From NCBI RefSeq assembly GCF_026626335.1, contig NZ_JAPNTZ010000004.1, positions 558,001 to 622,000 of the forward strand: 64,000 nucleotides of DNA, given 5' to 3'. The position numbers and the translations under genes were made by a program. This DNA is from Paractinoplanes pyxinae. GTDB lineage: Bacteria > Actinomycetota > Actinomycetes > Mycobacteriales > Micromonosporaceae. Position 1 is the stretch's first letter. Each line of letters starts with the position of its first letter. The notes beneath the pieces were generated by a model, which saw only the letters and a program-made list of their open reading frames with translations, searched no databases and was not told the DNA's origin. This document shows, piece by piece, positions 39,857 through 48,017 of the stretch.

Positions 39857-42484
39857 TCATTCGCGGTCGTGGCGTTCGACGGCGCGGGCGATCTCCACCC
39901 GCGACGACACCGACAGCTTGTGGAACAGGTTGCGGACGTGCGACTCGACCGTCTTGCGGCTCAGGTACAGCTCCTCGGCGATCTCGGCGTTGGTGCGGCG
40001 ATCGGTGATCAGGCGGGCGATCTGCAGCTCGCGCTCGGTCAGCGTGGCCAGGCCGGAGCGGGGTGCGCTGCGGTGGTGCACCTGCCGATGACCCAGCCGC
40101 CGGAGCAGACGTTCGGCTTCGGCTCGGCGGCGGGGTGCGCCGCTTCGTTCGTACGTCTCACAGACCAGCCGCAGCAGCCGGACCGCAGCCTCTGTGTCAC
40201 CCGCCTCGGCCAGCGCGCGGGCGGCCAGGAAGCGCGCGGCCGCCACCTCCACGACGGTGCCGTGCCGAGCCGCCGCCAGCGCCAGTTCGGCCGCTTCGCG
40301 GGGGCGGCCCTGGTGGAGAGCGACCACGGCCAGGCCCTCGGCCCGCGGGGCCCGGCCGGCGGCCAGATCGCTGCGGACGGCCGCGTCCAGAGCCATCGGC
40401 CGCAGCGGCGCCGGTATCCGGTCGAGCTCCGGGACGACGGCGGTGGCCGCCTCGCCCGATTCGACGAGCGCGACGGCCAGCGCCAGCCGCGACCACACGC
40501 CGGGGAACGTGTTCGTGGCCGGGCCGTGCGCCTCGACGCTCTCCTCGGCCAGCGTCCGCGCCAGGGCGCCCTCGCCGCAGGTGGCGGCCACGGAGGAGCG
40601 GGCCAGCAGGGTCCAACCCAGCATCGACGAGTTGCCCGAGGCGCGGGCGATCTCGACGGCCTCGTCGAGCAGCGCGGCGGCGTCCGGCAGGCGGCCCAGC
40701 GCGGCCCGCACCAGGCCGGTCCAGAACATGACGGGCACGTGCTGACGGGCCACCGCCAGGGCCCGCTCGGCGTGCCGGCCGGCCTTGGCGAGCCGCCCGG
40801 TCAGGTATTCGGCCGCGGCCAGCTGGGCCACGATCGGCTCGGGGGAGAGCTCCAGCTCGTCGTCGGCGCGGGCGTCGAGCAGGGCGGCCGCCTCGGCGCA
40901 GGCCTCGGCGGCGGTGGCTGTGTCTCCGGCGAAGGCGGCGCTGAACGCGAGGCGCATGGCCGCGGCGGCCACGCCGTTGGGCTCGCCGAGGCGGACGGCC
41001 ATGTCGCGGGCCTGGCGGGACCAGTCGACGGCCCGGGTGAACTCGAGGCGGAACAGGCTGTCCTGGGCGATCGCGGTCATCAGGGTGGCCGCCTCGGCCG
41101 GGTGCGCCTCGCCGACCCGGTCCAGGGCGGTGGTCAGCCGGCGGTGGGCGGCGTCGTGCAGGCCGAGAGTGTGTTCCAGGCCGGCGCAGGCCGCGATCAA
41201 CGTGACCCGGCTGGTGACGGCCGACGGAGGCATGAGCTCGATGGCTCGTACGAGGGAATCCTTGGCCTTTTCGAGGTGACCGGCGGCGCCCAGAGCACTG
41301 CCGAGCGCGGCCCACAGCTCGGGGGAGCCGGGCTGCAGATCGGTCGCGTGCTGATACCAGCGGGCGGCCTCGCCGGGAGCGCGCCTGACGACGTCGTCAC
41401 CGGCCTTCCGCAGCAGCTCCACGGCGTCCGGATCGCCCGGCCGCGCGGCCTGCACGATGTGGTGGGCCCGGCCGGCGGGCGGAACACCCCGGTCGGCCAG
41501 CGCCCGGGCCAGACGTTCGTGCGCGCCGACCCGCCAGGCCCGCGGCGCGGCCTCGTACACGGCCCGGCGCAGCAACGGATGCCGGAACCGGAACCGGCGG
41601 GGCGCGTCGGTCGGGCGGACGAGATCGCGGTCGAGCAGCACGTCGAGCGCGTCGGCGACTTCCGGCTCGGACCGGTCGGCGGCGGTCGCGACCAGCTCGA
41701 GCAGGAACGGGTCACCGGCCACGGCGGCGCCCTCGAGAACCTGCCGTACGCCCCGGTCGAGCAGGGCCAGCTCGTCCGCGATGGCCACCGCGCCCCGGCG
41801 GCCGGTCCGGGCCAACTGGCCCAGATAGAAGGGGTTGCCGCCGCTCTCCTCGTAGAGGGCGACGCCGTCCGGGCCCAGCAGCTCGCGCACGTCGTCCCGG
41901 CTCAGCGGGCCGAGGTCGAAGCGGGTCACCAGCGAGCCGGCCCGGCCGAGGTCGGCGGTCAGGCGGCTCGGGGTCTGCCGGGGCCGGGTGGCCAGCCCGA
42001 GCAGCACGGGCGCGGCCGGTGGGCGGCGCAGCAACGCGCACACCAGCTCGACCGACGCCGAATCGGCCCAGTGCACGTCGTCCAGCAGCAGCACCACGGG
42101 CTTGTCCCGGGCGAGCACTTCGAGCAGGTGGCGTATCGCCCGGTGGGCGCGGTAGCGGGGATCGCCCGTCGCCGGGGCCGCCTTTCTCCACGACGGCAGC
42201 ACCTCGGCCAGATCGTCGTCGTCCAGCCCGTCCGGCGGAGTGGCCCGCAGGTATTCGTCGAGGGCGTCCACGAACAGCCAGAACGGCAGGTCGCGCTCGT
42301 ACTCGGAGGCGCTGCCGGACAGCACGAGCATGCCCCGGGCGTCGGCGCGGGCGCCCAGCTCGGTCAGCATGCGGCTCTTGCCGATGCCCGGCTCGCCGGC
42401 GAACACCACCACCCTGCTCGTTTTCTCGTCGAGCAGCGTGTCGACCGCGTCCAGTTCGGCGTCCCGCCCCACCAGCCCTTCCAT
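39857..42484 (-). CDS. LuxR-family LAL-type regulator with AAA ATPase domain
   Basis: Large ATP-binding LuxR regulator (875 aa). The N-terminal ATPase has Walker A GEPGIGKS (30-37) and Walker B VVLLLDDVHWAD, followed by a long TPR-like helical middle. The C-terminal LuxR HTH is LTERELQIARLITDRRTNAEIAEELYLS. ATG 42484 is the family N terminus (VGRDAEL). Divergent from the FAD-monooxygenase operon over 56 bp, its likely target. Confidence 0.93.
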   Translation of the reverse strand: MEGLVGRDAELDAVDTLLDEKTSRVVVFAGEPGIGKSRMLTELGARADARGMLVLSGSASEYERDLPFWLFVDALDEYLRATPPDGLDDDDLAEVLPSWRKAAPATGDPRYRAHRAIRHLLEVLARDKPVVLLLDDVHWADSASVELVCALLRRPPAAPVLLGLATRPRQTPSRLTADLGRAGSLVTRFDLGPLSRDDVRELLGPDGVALYEESGGNPFYLGQLARTGRRGAVAIADELALLDRGVRQVLEGAAVAGDPFLLELVATAADRSEPEVADALDVLLDRDLVRPTDAPRRFRFRHPLLRRAVYEAAPRAWRVGAHERLARALADRGVPPAGRAHHIVQAARPGDPDAVELLRKAGDDVVRRAPGEAARWYQHATDLQPGSPELWAALGSALGAAGHLEKAKDSLVRAIELMPPSAVTSRVTLIAACAGLEHTLGLHDAAHRRLTTALDRVGEAHPAEAATLMTAIAQDSLFRLEFTRAVDWSRQARDMAVRLGEPNGVAAAAMRLAFSAAFAGDTATAAEACAEAAALLDARADDELELSPEPIVAQLAAAEYLTGRLAKAGRHAERALAVARQHVPVMFWTGLVRAALGRLPDAAALLDEAVEIARASGNSSMLGWTLLARSSVAATCGEGALARTLAEESVEAHGPATNTFPGVWSRLALAVALVESGEAATAVVPELDRIPAPLRPMALDAAVRSDLAAGRAPRAEGLAVVALHQGRPREAAELALAAARHGTVVEVAAARFLAARALAEAGDTEAAVRLLRLVCETYERSGAPRRRAEAERLLRRLGHRQVHHRSAPRSGLATLTERELQIARLITDRRTNAEIAEELYLSRKTVESHVRNLFHKLSVSSRVEIARAVERHDRE

Positions 42485-42540
42485 GAGGCTCAGGGTCGCA
42501 CCCCGATGTCGGCTCGCGCGAGGGGCAGCAAGCTCGGTCC

Positions 42541-42783
42541 GTGCCGCTCTTCCTGCTCCACAACCGACACACGGCCGGCGACTGCGGGGTCGTCTTCGCC
42601 GCGTTCCGCGGTTTCTCCAGCCCCCTGCGGCACACCGCGGCCCTGGCCACCTGCCGCGGCGGCGGCCACGAGATCTGGTGGCACACCACCGCGGCCGACG
42701 CCGGAGCCGCCCTGACCCAGCTGCCCCGCTACGTAGCCGCATCCACCACCGCGACCCGCGTCGAGCGGATCGACACCCCGTGA
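42541..42783 (+). CDS. Small conserved hypothetical protein
   Basis: An 80-aa soluble protein read from GTG 42541 (FLLHNRHTAGDCGVVFAAFRGF, GGGHEIWWHTTAADAGAAL). The His/Trp-rich centre and the end TRVERIDTP look like a conserved compact alpha/beta domain. First gene of an operon with the DUF1772 membrane protein (9 bp gap) and the FAD monooxygenase, so probably part of the same oxidative function. Not recognised. Confidence 0.7.
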   Translation: MPLFLLHNRHTAGDCGVVFAAFRGFSSPLRHTAALATCRGGGHEIWWHTTAADAGAALTQLPRYVAASTTATRVERIDTP

Positions 42784-42792
42784 GGAGGCGCC

Positions 42793-43263
42793 GTGCTCGC
42801 CGAGATCGGACTGTTCCTCAGCATCGTGTGCGCCGGGCTGTGGTCCGGGCTGCTGCTGACCCTGACCACCATCCTGCATCCCATCTACGCCGCCCAGGAC
42901 GGGCGCGGCTTCGCCCTCGAGCTGCGTGCCTTCCTGCCGACGGCCCGCAAGTCCCCGACGAACTACGCGCTGGTCGGCGGCCTGGTCCTCGCGCCGGTGC
43001 TGGCCTTGATCGGCCTCCGCTCCGCCGGACTTCCATTTGTGCTGACCGCGACCGGGCTGGCGCTGACCATCATCGGGCCCTTGCTCGTGTCCAACCGGCT
43101 GTCCGAGCCGCTGTACGACGTGATCCTCGGCTGGGACCCGGACGCGGTGCCCGCGGACTGGCGTCTCGTCCGCCGGCGCTACTTCGCCCTGAACTGGATC
43201 CGAGCCGTCCTCACCTGGGCGGCATTCCTGCTCTTCCTCGCAGCCACCTGGAGCTACCTGTGA
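42793..43263 (+). CDS. DUF1772/anthrone oxygenase-like membrane protein
   Basis: A 156-aa protein with four membrane helices and the DUF1772 layout: an N-terminal helix, WSGLLLTLTTILHPIY, a conserved PTARKSPTNYALVGG loop and a C-terminal RRRYFALNWIRAVLTWAAF. The GTG start follows GGAGG. The GTGA overlap with the FAD monooxygenase gene couples them. Some relatives are cofactor-less anthrone oxygenases; here that remains a suggestion. Confidence 0.8.
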   Translation: MLAEIGLFLSIVCAGLWSGLLLTLTTILHPIYAAQDGRGFALELRAFLPTARKSPTNYALVGGLVLAPVLALIGLRSAGLPFVLTATGLALTIIGPLLVSNRLSEPLYDVILGWDPDAVPADWRLVRRRYFALNWIRAVLTWAAFLLFLAATWSYL

Positions 43264-44360
43264 ACACCACGACCGAAGTCCTCATCGCCGGTGCCGGCCC
43301 GACCGGCCTCACCCTCTCCCGGGCGCTGACCGCCCGCGGCGTCGACCACCTGCTGCTGGACGGAGCCGCGCAAGGCGCGAACACCTCGCGGGCGGCGGTC
43401 ATTCACGCCCGTACGCTGGAAGTGCTCGACGCATTGGGCGTGAGCGACGAGCTGGTGCGCCGGGGGATCCTCGTGCCCCGCTTCACCGTCCGCGACCGCG
43501 AGCGGGCCCTGTTCCAGGTGCCGTTCGGCGGGCTGCCCACGAAATACCCGTACACGCTGATGCTGCCGCAGAACGAGACCGAGCAGATCCTCGGCGAGAA
43601 CGTGACCGTGCACTGGGACCACCGCGTGACCGGCATCGACCACGACAAGGTGACGGTGGCCGGCCCGGACGGGTCGGTCCAGCACGTACGGGCTCGGTAC
43701 ATCGCCGGCTGCGACGGCATGAACAGCGTCGTCCGTGAACAGGCGGGCATAGGTTTCACCGGCGCCCGCTACGAGGAGTCCTTCGTGCTGGCCGACGTGG
43801 CGATGACCTGGCAACTGGAACGCGACGAGGTGAACCTGTTCTTCTCCCCGCGCGGCATGGTCGTGGTCGCGCCCCTGCCCGGCGACCGCTACCGCATAGT
43901 CGCCACCCTCGACGACGCCCCCGAACACCCCACCGCGGCCGACGTGCAAGCGTTGCTGGACGAACGCGCCCCCGGCGGCACGGTGACCGACGTGGCGTGG
44001 AGCTCCCGCTTCCGCGTCCACCACCGCCTGGCCGACACCTACCGCCGGGGCCCGGTCTTCCTCGCCGGCGACGCCGCCCACGTCCACAGCCCAGCCGGCG
44101 GCCAGGGCATGAACACCGGCATCCAGGACGCGGTGGCCCTGGCCCGGGTGCTGGCCGCCGGCGACAACCTCGATTCGTACGAGGCCACCCGCCGCCCGGT
44201 CGCAGCGGGAGTCGTCGCCATGGCCGACCGCATGACCCGGGTCGCCACCGTGCGCAACCCGCTGGCCCGTTCCGCCCGCAACGCGCTGCTCACGGTGGCC
44301 GGCCGCTCCAGCTTCCTGCAGCGCAAGCTGGCCATGAACCTGTCCGAGCTGTCGGCCTGA
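43260..44360 (+). CDS. FAD-dependent aromatic monooxygenase
   Basis: Class A flavoprotein hydroxylase (366 aa). FAD motif GAGPTG at about 12-17, the DG motif in AGCDGMNSVVREQAG and GD motif in FLAGDAAHVHSPAGGQGMNTGIQDA. It ends soon after the FAD-binding core and lacks the thioredoxin-like C-terminal domain of PheA/MhpA types. The RTLEVLDALGV segment shows the substrate is likely aromatic. GTG start overlaps the DUF1772 gene. Probable target of the divergent LAL regulator. Confidence 0.92.
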   Translation: MNTTTEVLIAGAGPTGLTLSRALTARGVDHLLLDGAAQGANTSRAAVIHARTLEVLDALGVSDELVRRGILVPRFTVRDRERALFQVPFGGLPTKYPYTLMLPQNETEQILGENVTVHWDHRVTGIDHDKVTVAGPDGSVQHVRARYIAGCDGMNSVVREQAGIGFTGARYEESFVLADVAMTWQLERDEVNLFFSPRGMVVVAPLPGDRYRIVATLDDAPEHPTAADVQALLDERAPGGTVTDVAWSSRFRVHHRLADTYRRGPVFLAGDAAHVHSPAGGQGMNTGIQDAVALARVLAAGDNLDSYEATRRPVAAGVVAMADRMTRVATVRNPLARSARNALLTVAGRSSFLQRKLAMNLSELSA

Positions 44361-44384
44361 GAGTCGTAGCGTTCGAAATTGTTT

Positions 44385-44406
44385 CCGGACGCGTCACAGC
44401 GTCCGG
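44385..44406. terminator. Hairpin between convergent monooxygenase and epoxide hydrolase genes
   Basis: CCGGACGC (44385-44392) pairs with GCGTCCGG (44399-44406) around a 6-nt loop. It overlaps the last codons of the epoxide hydrolase gene on the minus strand and follows an AATTGTTT patch. Confidence 0.55.
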
Positions 44407-45506
44407 CCGAAGAAGGCTCGCAGGTCCTGGGCGACCAGGTCCGGCACCTCGAGAGCCGCGAAGTGGCCGCCCCGATCGAACTCCGACCAGTGCGCGATCC
44501 CGGTGTTGTCGCGCTCGGCGAGCGGCCGGATGGTCTGGAAGTCGTCCTTGAAGACGGCGACACCGAGCCGGCCGTGGCTGACCACTGTCTCCCGGGGCGG
44601 GTGCTGCTCCGCGTAGTGGTAGCGGACGGCGCCGGCCGAGGTGTTGGTGAGCCAGTACAGCGAGACCTGGGCCAGCACCTGCTCGGGTGTGACCAGGCTG
44701 GTGCCGTTGCCGAAGTTCTCGAACAGCTCGTTGTACGCCAGCTGGCCCACCGGGGAGTCCGACAGCGCGGCCGCGATCGTCTGCGGGCGGGTGCCGTTCA
44801 TCGTGTTGTAGCCGCCGACCGACTGGAACCAGCCGGCGAACTCCAGCGCGGCGTATTCCGTTGGTCCGAACGCCTCGAACTCTGCCGGGTCGCCGGACGG
44901 GAAGGAGAACAGCTGGAGCACGTGCGCGCCCAGGAACCCGTCGGGGTCGAGCACCGCGAGCTCACGGCCGACCATCGCGCCGCCGTCGCTGCCGTGCGCG
45001 CCGTACGAGTCGTAGCCCAGCCGGCGCATCAGGGCGTCGTACGTGCGGGCGACCCGGTCCATCGTCCAGCCGCTGCCGAGGACCGGGGTGCTGAAGGCGA
45101 ACCCGGGCATCGACGGGATGACGAGGTGGAAGTCGCCGGTGAGCAGCGGCGCCAGGTCGAGGAATTCGGTGAACGAGCCCGGATAGGTGTGCAGGAGCAG
45201 CAGCGGCGTCGCGTCCTCGCGGGCCGAGCGAAGGTGGACGAAGTGGATGGTCTGGCCGTCGATGTCGGTGGTGAAGTTCGGCACGGCGTTGATCCGGGCC
45301 TCCTCGGCGCGCCAGTCGAACTGCCGCCAGCGAGCGACCATGTCGGCCAGGTAGGACACGGGCGTCCCGTACTCCCAGCCGTCGCCCGAGGCCGGACTGG
45401 CATAACGGGTATTGGCGAGCCGGGTTCGCAGATCCTCGAGAGCCGGCTCGGGGATCGCGACGGTGAAGGGACGGATGCCTGTCGTGGTCGTTACGTTGGA
45501 GGTCAT
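44394..45506 (-). CDS. Epoxide hydrolase (EHN-type, alpha/beta fold)
   Basis: Epoxide hydrolase (370 aa) with the EHN N-terminal domain (about 10-110; IRPFTVAIPEPALEDLRTRL) and an alpha/beta hydrolase core. The oxyanion loop is HTYP (106-109), nucleophile Asp174 in GAHGSDGG, and catalytic His348 in RGGHFAALE. Juvenile-hormone-epoxide-hydrolase-like proteins of actinomycetes share this form. ATG 45506 rather than the preceding TTG. Divergent from a DUF5937/ArsR-type regulator 100 bp away. Confidence 0.93.
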   Translation of the reverse strand: MTSNVTTTTGIRPFTVAIPEPALEDLRTRLANTRYASPASGDGWEYGTPVSYLADMVARWRQFDWRAEEARINAVPNFTTDIDGQTIHFVHLRSAREDATPLLLLHTYPGSFTEFLDLAPLLTGDFHLVIPSMPGFAFSTPVLGSGWTMDRVARTYDALMRRLGYDSYGAHGSDGGAMVGRELAVLDPDGFLGAHVLQLFSFPSGDPAEFEAFGPTEYAALEFAGWFQSVGGYNTMNGTRPQTIAAALSDSPVGQLAYNELFENFGNGTSLVTPEQVLAQVSLYWLTNTSAGAVRYHYAEQHPPRETVVSHGRLGVAVFKDDFQTIRPLAERDNTGIAHWSEFDRGGHFAALEVPDLVAQDLRAFFGRTL

Positions 45507-45594
45507 CAACAGCTCTCTCTTCGTCTGGTCGGCGCAGGTGTGATGATCAGGGGGCGCCGGGGTTCAGCCGGCGTGGTGTGCCGGATCCCAGCAC

Positions 45595-45600
45595 AGGAGG
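45595..45600 (+). promoter_or_regulatory. Ribosome binding site implying an ATC start
   Basis: The sequence AGGAGG is a full Shine-Dalgarno core. It is six bases before ATC 45607 but 18 bases before the first in-frame standard start, GTG 45619. It therefore supports initiation at ATC. Confidence 0.6.
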
Positions 45601-45606
45601 ACGAGC

Positions 45607-46626
45607 ATCACCGTCACCGTGGTAGGGCTCGACGAGGCGTCGGGCGCCAACGTGCACTTCGCCGCCGGCGCGCTGGTGGAGCTGGGCAACCTCCTGCACG
45701 CGGTGCTGGCCCCCGAGCACCACGAACAAGGCGCACAGTGGGCGGCCACGCCGGCCGTGGCCGAGCTGCTTCCCGCCTTGAGGCAGTGGGCCTTCGTGGT
45801 ACGCGCCATCCGCGCGCGGATCTTCATCGACGTGTCGATCGCCGGTCGAGCCGGCTGGGATTCGTGTCTGGAGGCAGTCCAGCGCCTCGACGCGGTGGAG
45901 ATGAGCGACGCGCTGCTGCGTCCGCTCGGCGGTAGGGCCGGCGCGGAACGGTACCGAGGCCGCGAAAGCCTCGACGCCGCGACGGTGGCCGGCGTCCTGG
46001 CCGACCCGCAGGCGGCCCGCGAGCAATTCATCGCGTTGCTGCAGACCTGCTGGGAGCAGTTCTTCGGCGCCTGGTGGGAGCGGCGCGGCGCCGTCCTGGC
46101 CGACGAGGTGCTGCACCGGCGCCAGGTACTGCACCGCCAGGGGCTCTCCTCGGCGTTGCGAGACCTGCCCGGCATCAGCCACCTCGGCGCCGGCACGGTG
46201 GTGCTGGACAAGGTACGCGGCAAACGGCTGTCCGCAGCCGACCGCCCCGGCCTGGTCCTGATGCCCTCGACAGTGGTCGCGCCCCATCTGTACCTGGCCG
46301 ACGAGCCGTCACTGCCGATCACGGTCATCTACCCGCTGACCGAGTCCCCGCCCGTCGTCGCCGGCGTCCTGCACCGGCGCCTGCAGGCGCTGGCGCACCC
46401 CGAGCGGCTGCAGGTGGCGCGGGCCATCGCCACGGAGGCCCGCTCGGCATCCGAGATCAGCCGGCTGTGGCACCTGCAGCGCAGCCGCGTGGCCCGGCAT
46501 CTGCGCACCCTGCACGAGGCCGGCCTGGCCACCCGCCAGCGGAACGGTCGGTCTGTGCTCTACCGCCTGGACCTGCCCGTCGTCGACGCCCTCGGCACCG
46601 ACCTGTCCCAGGTCCTGCTGCGCTGA
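45607..46626 (+). CDS. DUF5937/ArsR-type winged-helix regulator (apparent ATC start)
   Basis: Regulator (339 aa) with an N-terminal DUF5937-like sensor domain and a C-terminal ArsR-type HTH (LQALAHPERLQVARAIATEA, SEISRLWHLQRSRVARHLRTL). A paralogue lies at 54164-55174. Aligning both N termini, V-V-G here falls on L-V-G there, and the paralogue's Met1 falls exactly on codon ATC 45607. The AGGAGG six bases upstream agrees. GTG 45619 would drop four residues and has poor spacing. Divergent from the epoxide hydrolase gene, its probable target. Confidence 0.85.
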   Translation: MTVTVVGLDEASGANVHFAAGALVELGNLLHAVLAPEHHEQGAQWAATPAVAELLPALRQWAFVVRAIRARIFIDVSIAGRAGWDSCLEAVQRLDAVEMSDALLRPLGGRAGAERYRGRESLDAATVAGVLADPQAAREQFIALLQTCWEQFFGAWWERRGAVLADEVLHRRQVLHRQGLSSALRDLPGISHLGAGTVVLDKVRGKRLSAADRPGLVLMPSTVVAPHLYLADEPSLPITVIYPLTESPPVVAGVLHRRLQALAHPERLQVARAIATEARSASEISRLWHLQRSRVARHLRTLHEAGLATRQRNGRSVLYRLDLPVVDALGTDLSQVLLR

Positions 46627-46679
46627 ACACCGCGGGAACCGGGGTTCGGGCGGGGTGGACGGGGCATCATCGGGGCGTG

Positions 46680-47300
46680 ATGAGCGAGGACTTGCTGCGC
46701 GCCGGGGTCGGGGAGTTGGTGCGGCGGGAGCCGGTCTTCGCTGGGGTGGTGGAGCGGTTCGGGGTGCCGCCCACGTGGGCCCGGCCGCCGGGGATGGCGT
46801 CGCTGCTGCACATCATGTTGGAGCAGCAGGTGTCGTTGGCTTCGGCCAAGGCGGTGTTCGATCGGCTCCGGGTGCTGGCCGACCCGTTGACTCCCGAGAA
46901 TCTGCTGCGGTTGGACGACGTACAGCTGCGGGAAGCGGGTTTCAGCCGGCAGAAAGCTCGCTACGCCCGGGCGGTGGCGAGCGCCGTGCGGGACGGGACT
47001 CTGGACTTCGGGAAGCTGGACGGGCTGAGCGACGACGAGGTGGACCGCCTGCTGCAAGCCGTACCGGGAATTGGGCCTTGGTCGTCGGCGATCTATCGGC
47101 TGTCGGTGCTGGGGCGGCCGGACGCTTGGCCGGCCAGTGATTTGGCGATTCTCGTCGGCGTCAAGGCGTTGTGGCGGCTGCCGGTGCTTCCGACGACGAC
47201 CGAGGTGACGGAAAGGGCTGAGGCGTGGCGGCCGTGGCGGGCGGTGGCTGCTCGCCTGATCTGGCAGGACTACCTCGGCGTACGCGGGAAACGGGGTTGA
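46680..47300 (+). CDS. DNA-3-methyladenine glycosylase (HhH-GPD family)
   Basis: Base-excision DNA glycosylase of the AlkA-like HhH-GPD family (206 aa). The helix-hairpin-helix VPGIGPWSSAIYRL (128-141) precedes the catalytic Asp154 in AWPASDLAI. There is no Cys-rich Fe-S tail, so it is AlkA-like, not Nth/MutY-like. ATG 46680 is preceded by an in-frame GTG. Monocistronic; a two-component system begins 27 bp after. Confidence 0.92.
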   Translation: MSEDLLRAGVGELVRREPVFAGVVERFGVPPTWARPPGMASLLHIMLEQQVSLASAKAVFDRLRVLADPLTPENLLRLDDVQLREAGFSRQKARYARAVASAVRDGTLDFGKLDGLSDDEVDRLLQAVPGIGPWSSAIYRLSVLGRPDAWPASDLAILVGVKALWRLPVLPTTTEVTERAEAWRPWRAVAARLIWQDYLGVRGKRG

Positions 47301-47327
47301 CTTGCGGATCTTTGCTTTCATCGGCCG

Positions 47328-48017
47328 GTGACCACCCGGATCCTGATCGCCGAGGACAACGCCAAGCAGGCGGAGCTGGCCGTCGCCTATCTGCGGCGGG
47401 AAGGACACCTGGTGACGCGGGTGGAGGACGGGCCGGCGGCACTCGAGAAGCATCGTGAGCTGCGGCCCGACCTCGTGGTGCTGGACGTGATGATGCCGGT
47501 CCTCGACGGGGTCACGGTGTGCCGGGTGCTGCGGGCCGAATCGGACATATTGATCCTCATGCTGACCGCGCGGACCGGGGAGGACGACGTCGAGCGGGGG
47601 CTGGACGCGGGCGCCGACGACTACCTGACCAAGCCGTACAGCCCGCGGGAGCTCGCGGCCCGGGTGCGCGCGCTGCTGCGACGCTCGGGGGTGCTTCGCG
47701 ACAAAGACCAACCGGTTCTGCGTACGGGTGATCTGGAGGTCGACGTCGGGCGGTTCGAGGCACGCGTGGCCGGCCGCCCCGTCGTGCTGACGGCCAAGGA
47801 GTTCGGCATTCTCGAGGTGCTGGCCGGGACGCCGGGGCGGGCCTTCACCCGGGCCGAGATCATCGAGAAGGCGTTCGGCTTCGACAAGTACGTGCTGGAG
47901 CGCACCGTCGACGCGCATGTGCGCAACCTGCGCCGCAAGCTCGGCGACAACCCGGACGACCCGAGATACGTGCAGACCGTGTACGGGCGTGGCTACCGGC
48001 TCGCCGACCCGTCATGA
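47328..48017 (+). CDS. OmpR-family response regulator
   Basis: Two-component response regulator (229 aa). Receiver domain with acidic E9/D10, phospho-acceptor D53 (VLDVMMP), T80 and K102 in LTKPYSP. C-terminal winged HTH has LTAKEFGILEVLAG and RTVDAHVRNLRRKL. The GTG start has no clear ribosome site, so leaderless translation is possible. ATGA overlap with the cognate kinase gene. Confidence 0.95.
   Translation: MTTRILIAEDNAKQAELAVAYLRREGHLVTRVEDGPAALEKHRELRPDLVVLDVMMPVLDGVTVCRVLRAESDILILMLTARTGEDDVERGLDAGADDYLTKPYSPRELAARVRALLRRSGVLRDKDQPVLRTGDLEVDVGRFEARVAGRPVVLTAKEFGILEVLAGTPGRAFTRAEIIEKAFGFDKYVLERTVDAHVRNLRRKLGDNPDDPRYVQTVYGRGYRLADPS

Noticed and set aside
39869..42715. 948-codon plus-strand frame opposite the LAL regulator
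   Set aside because: Gln/Gly/Arg/Val-rich composition is the antisense shadow of a high-G+C gene; no domain is recognisable, while the minus strand has Walker and HTH motifs.
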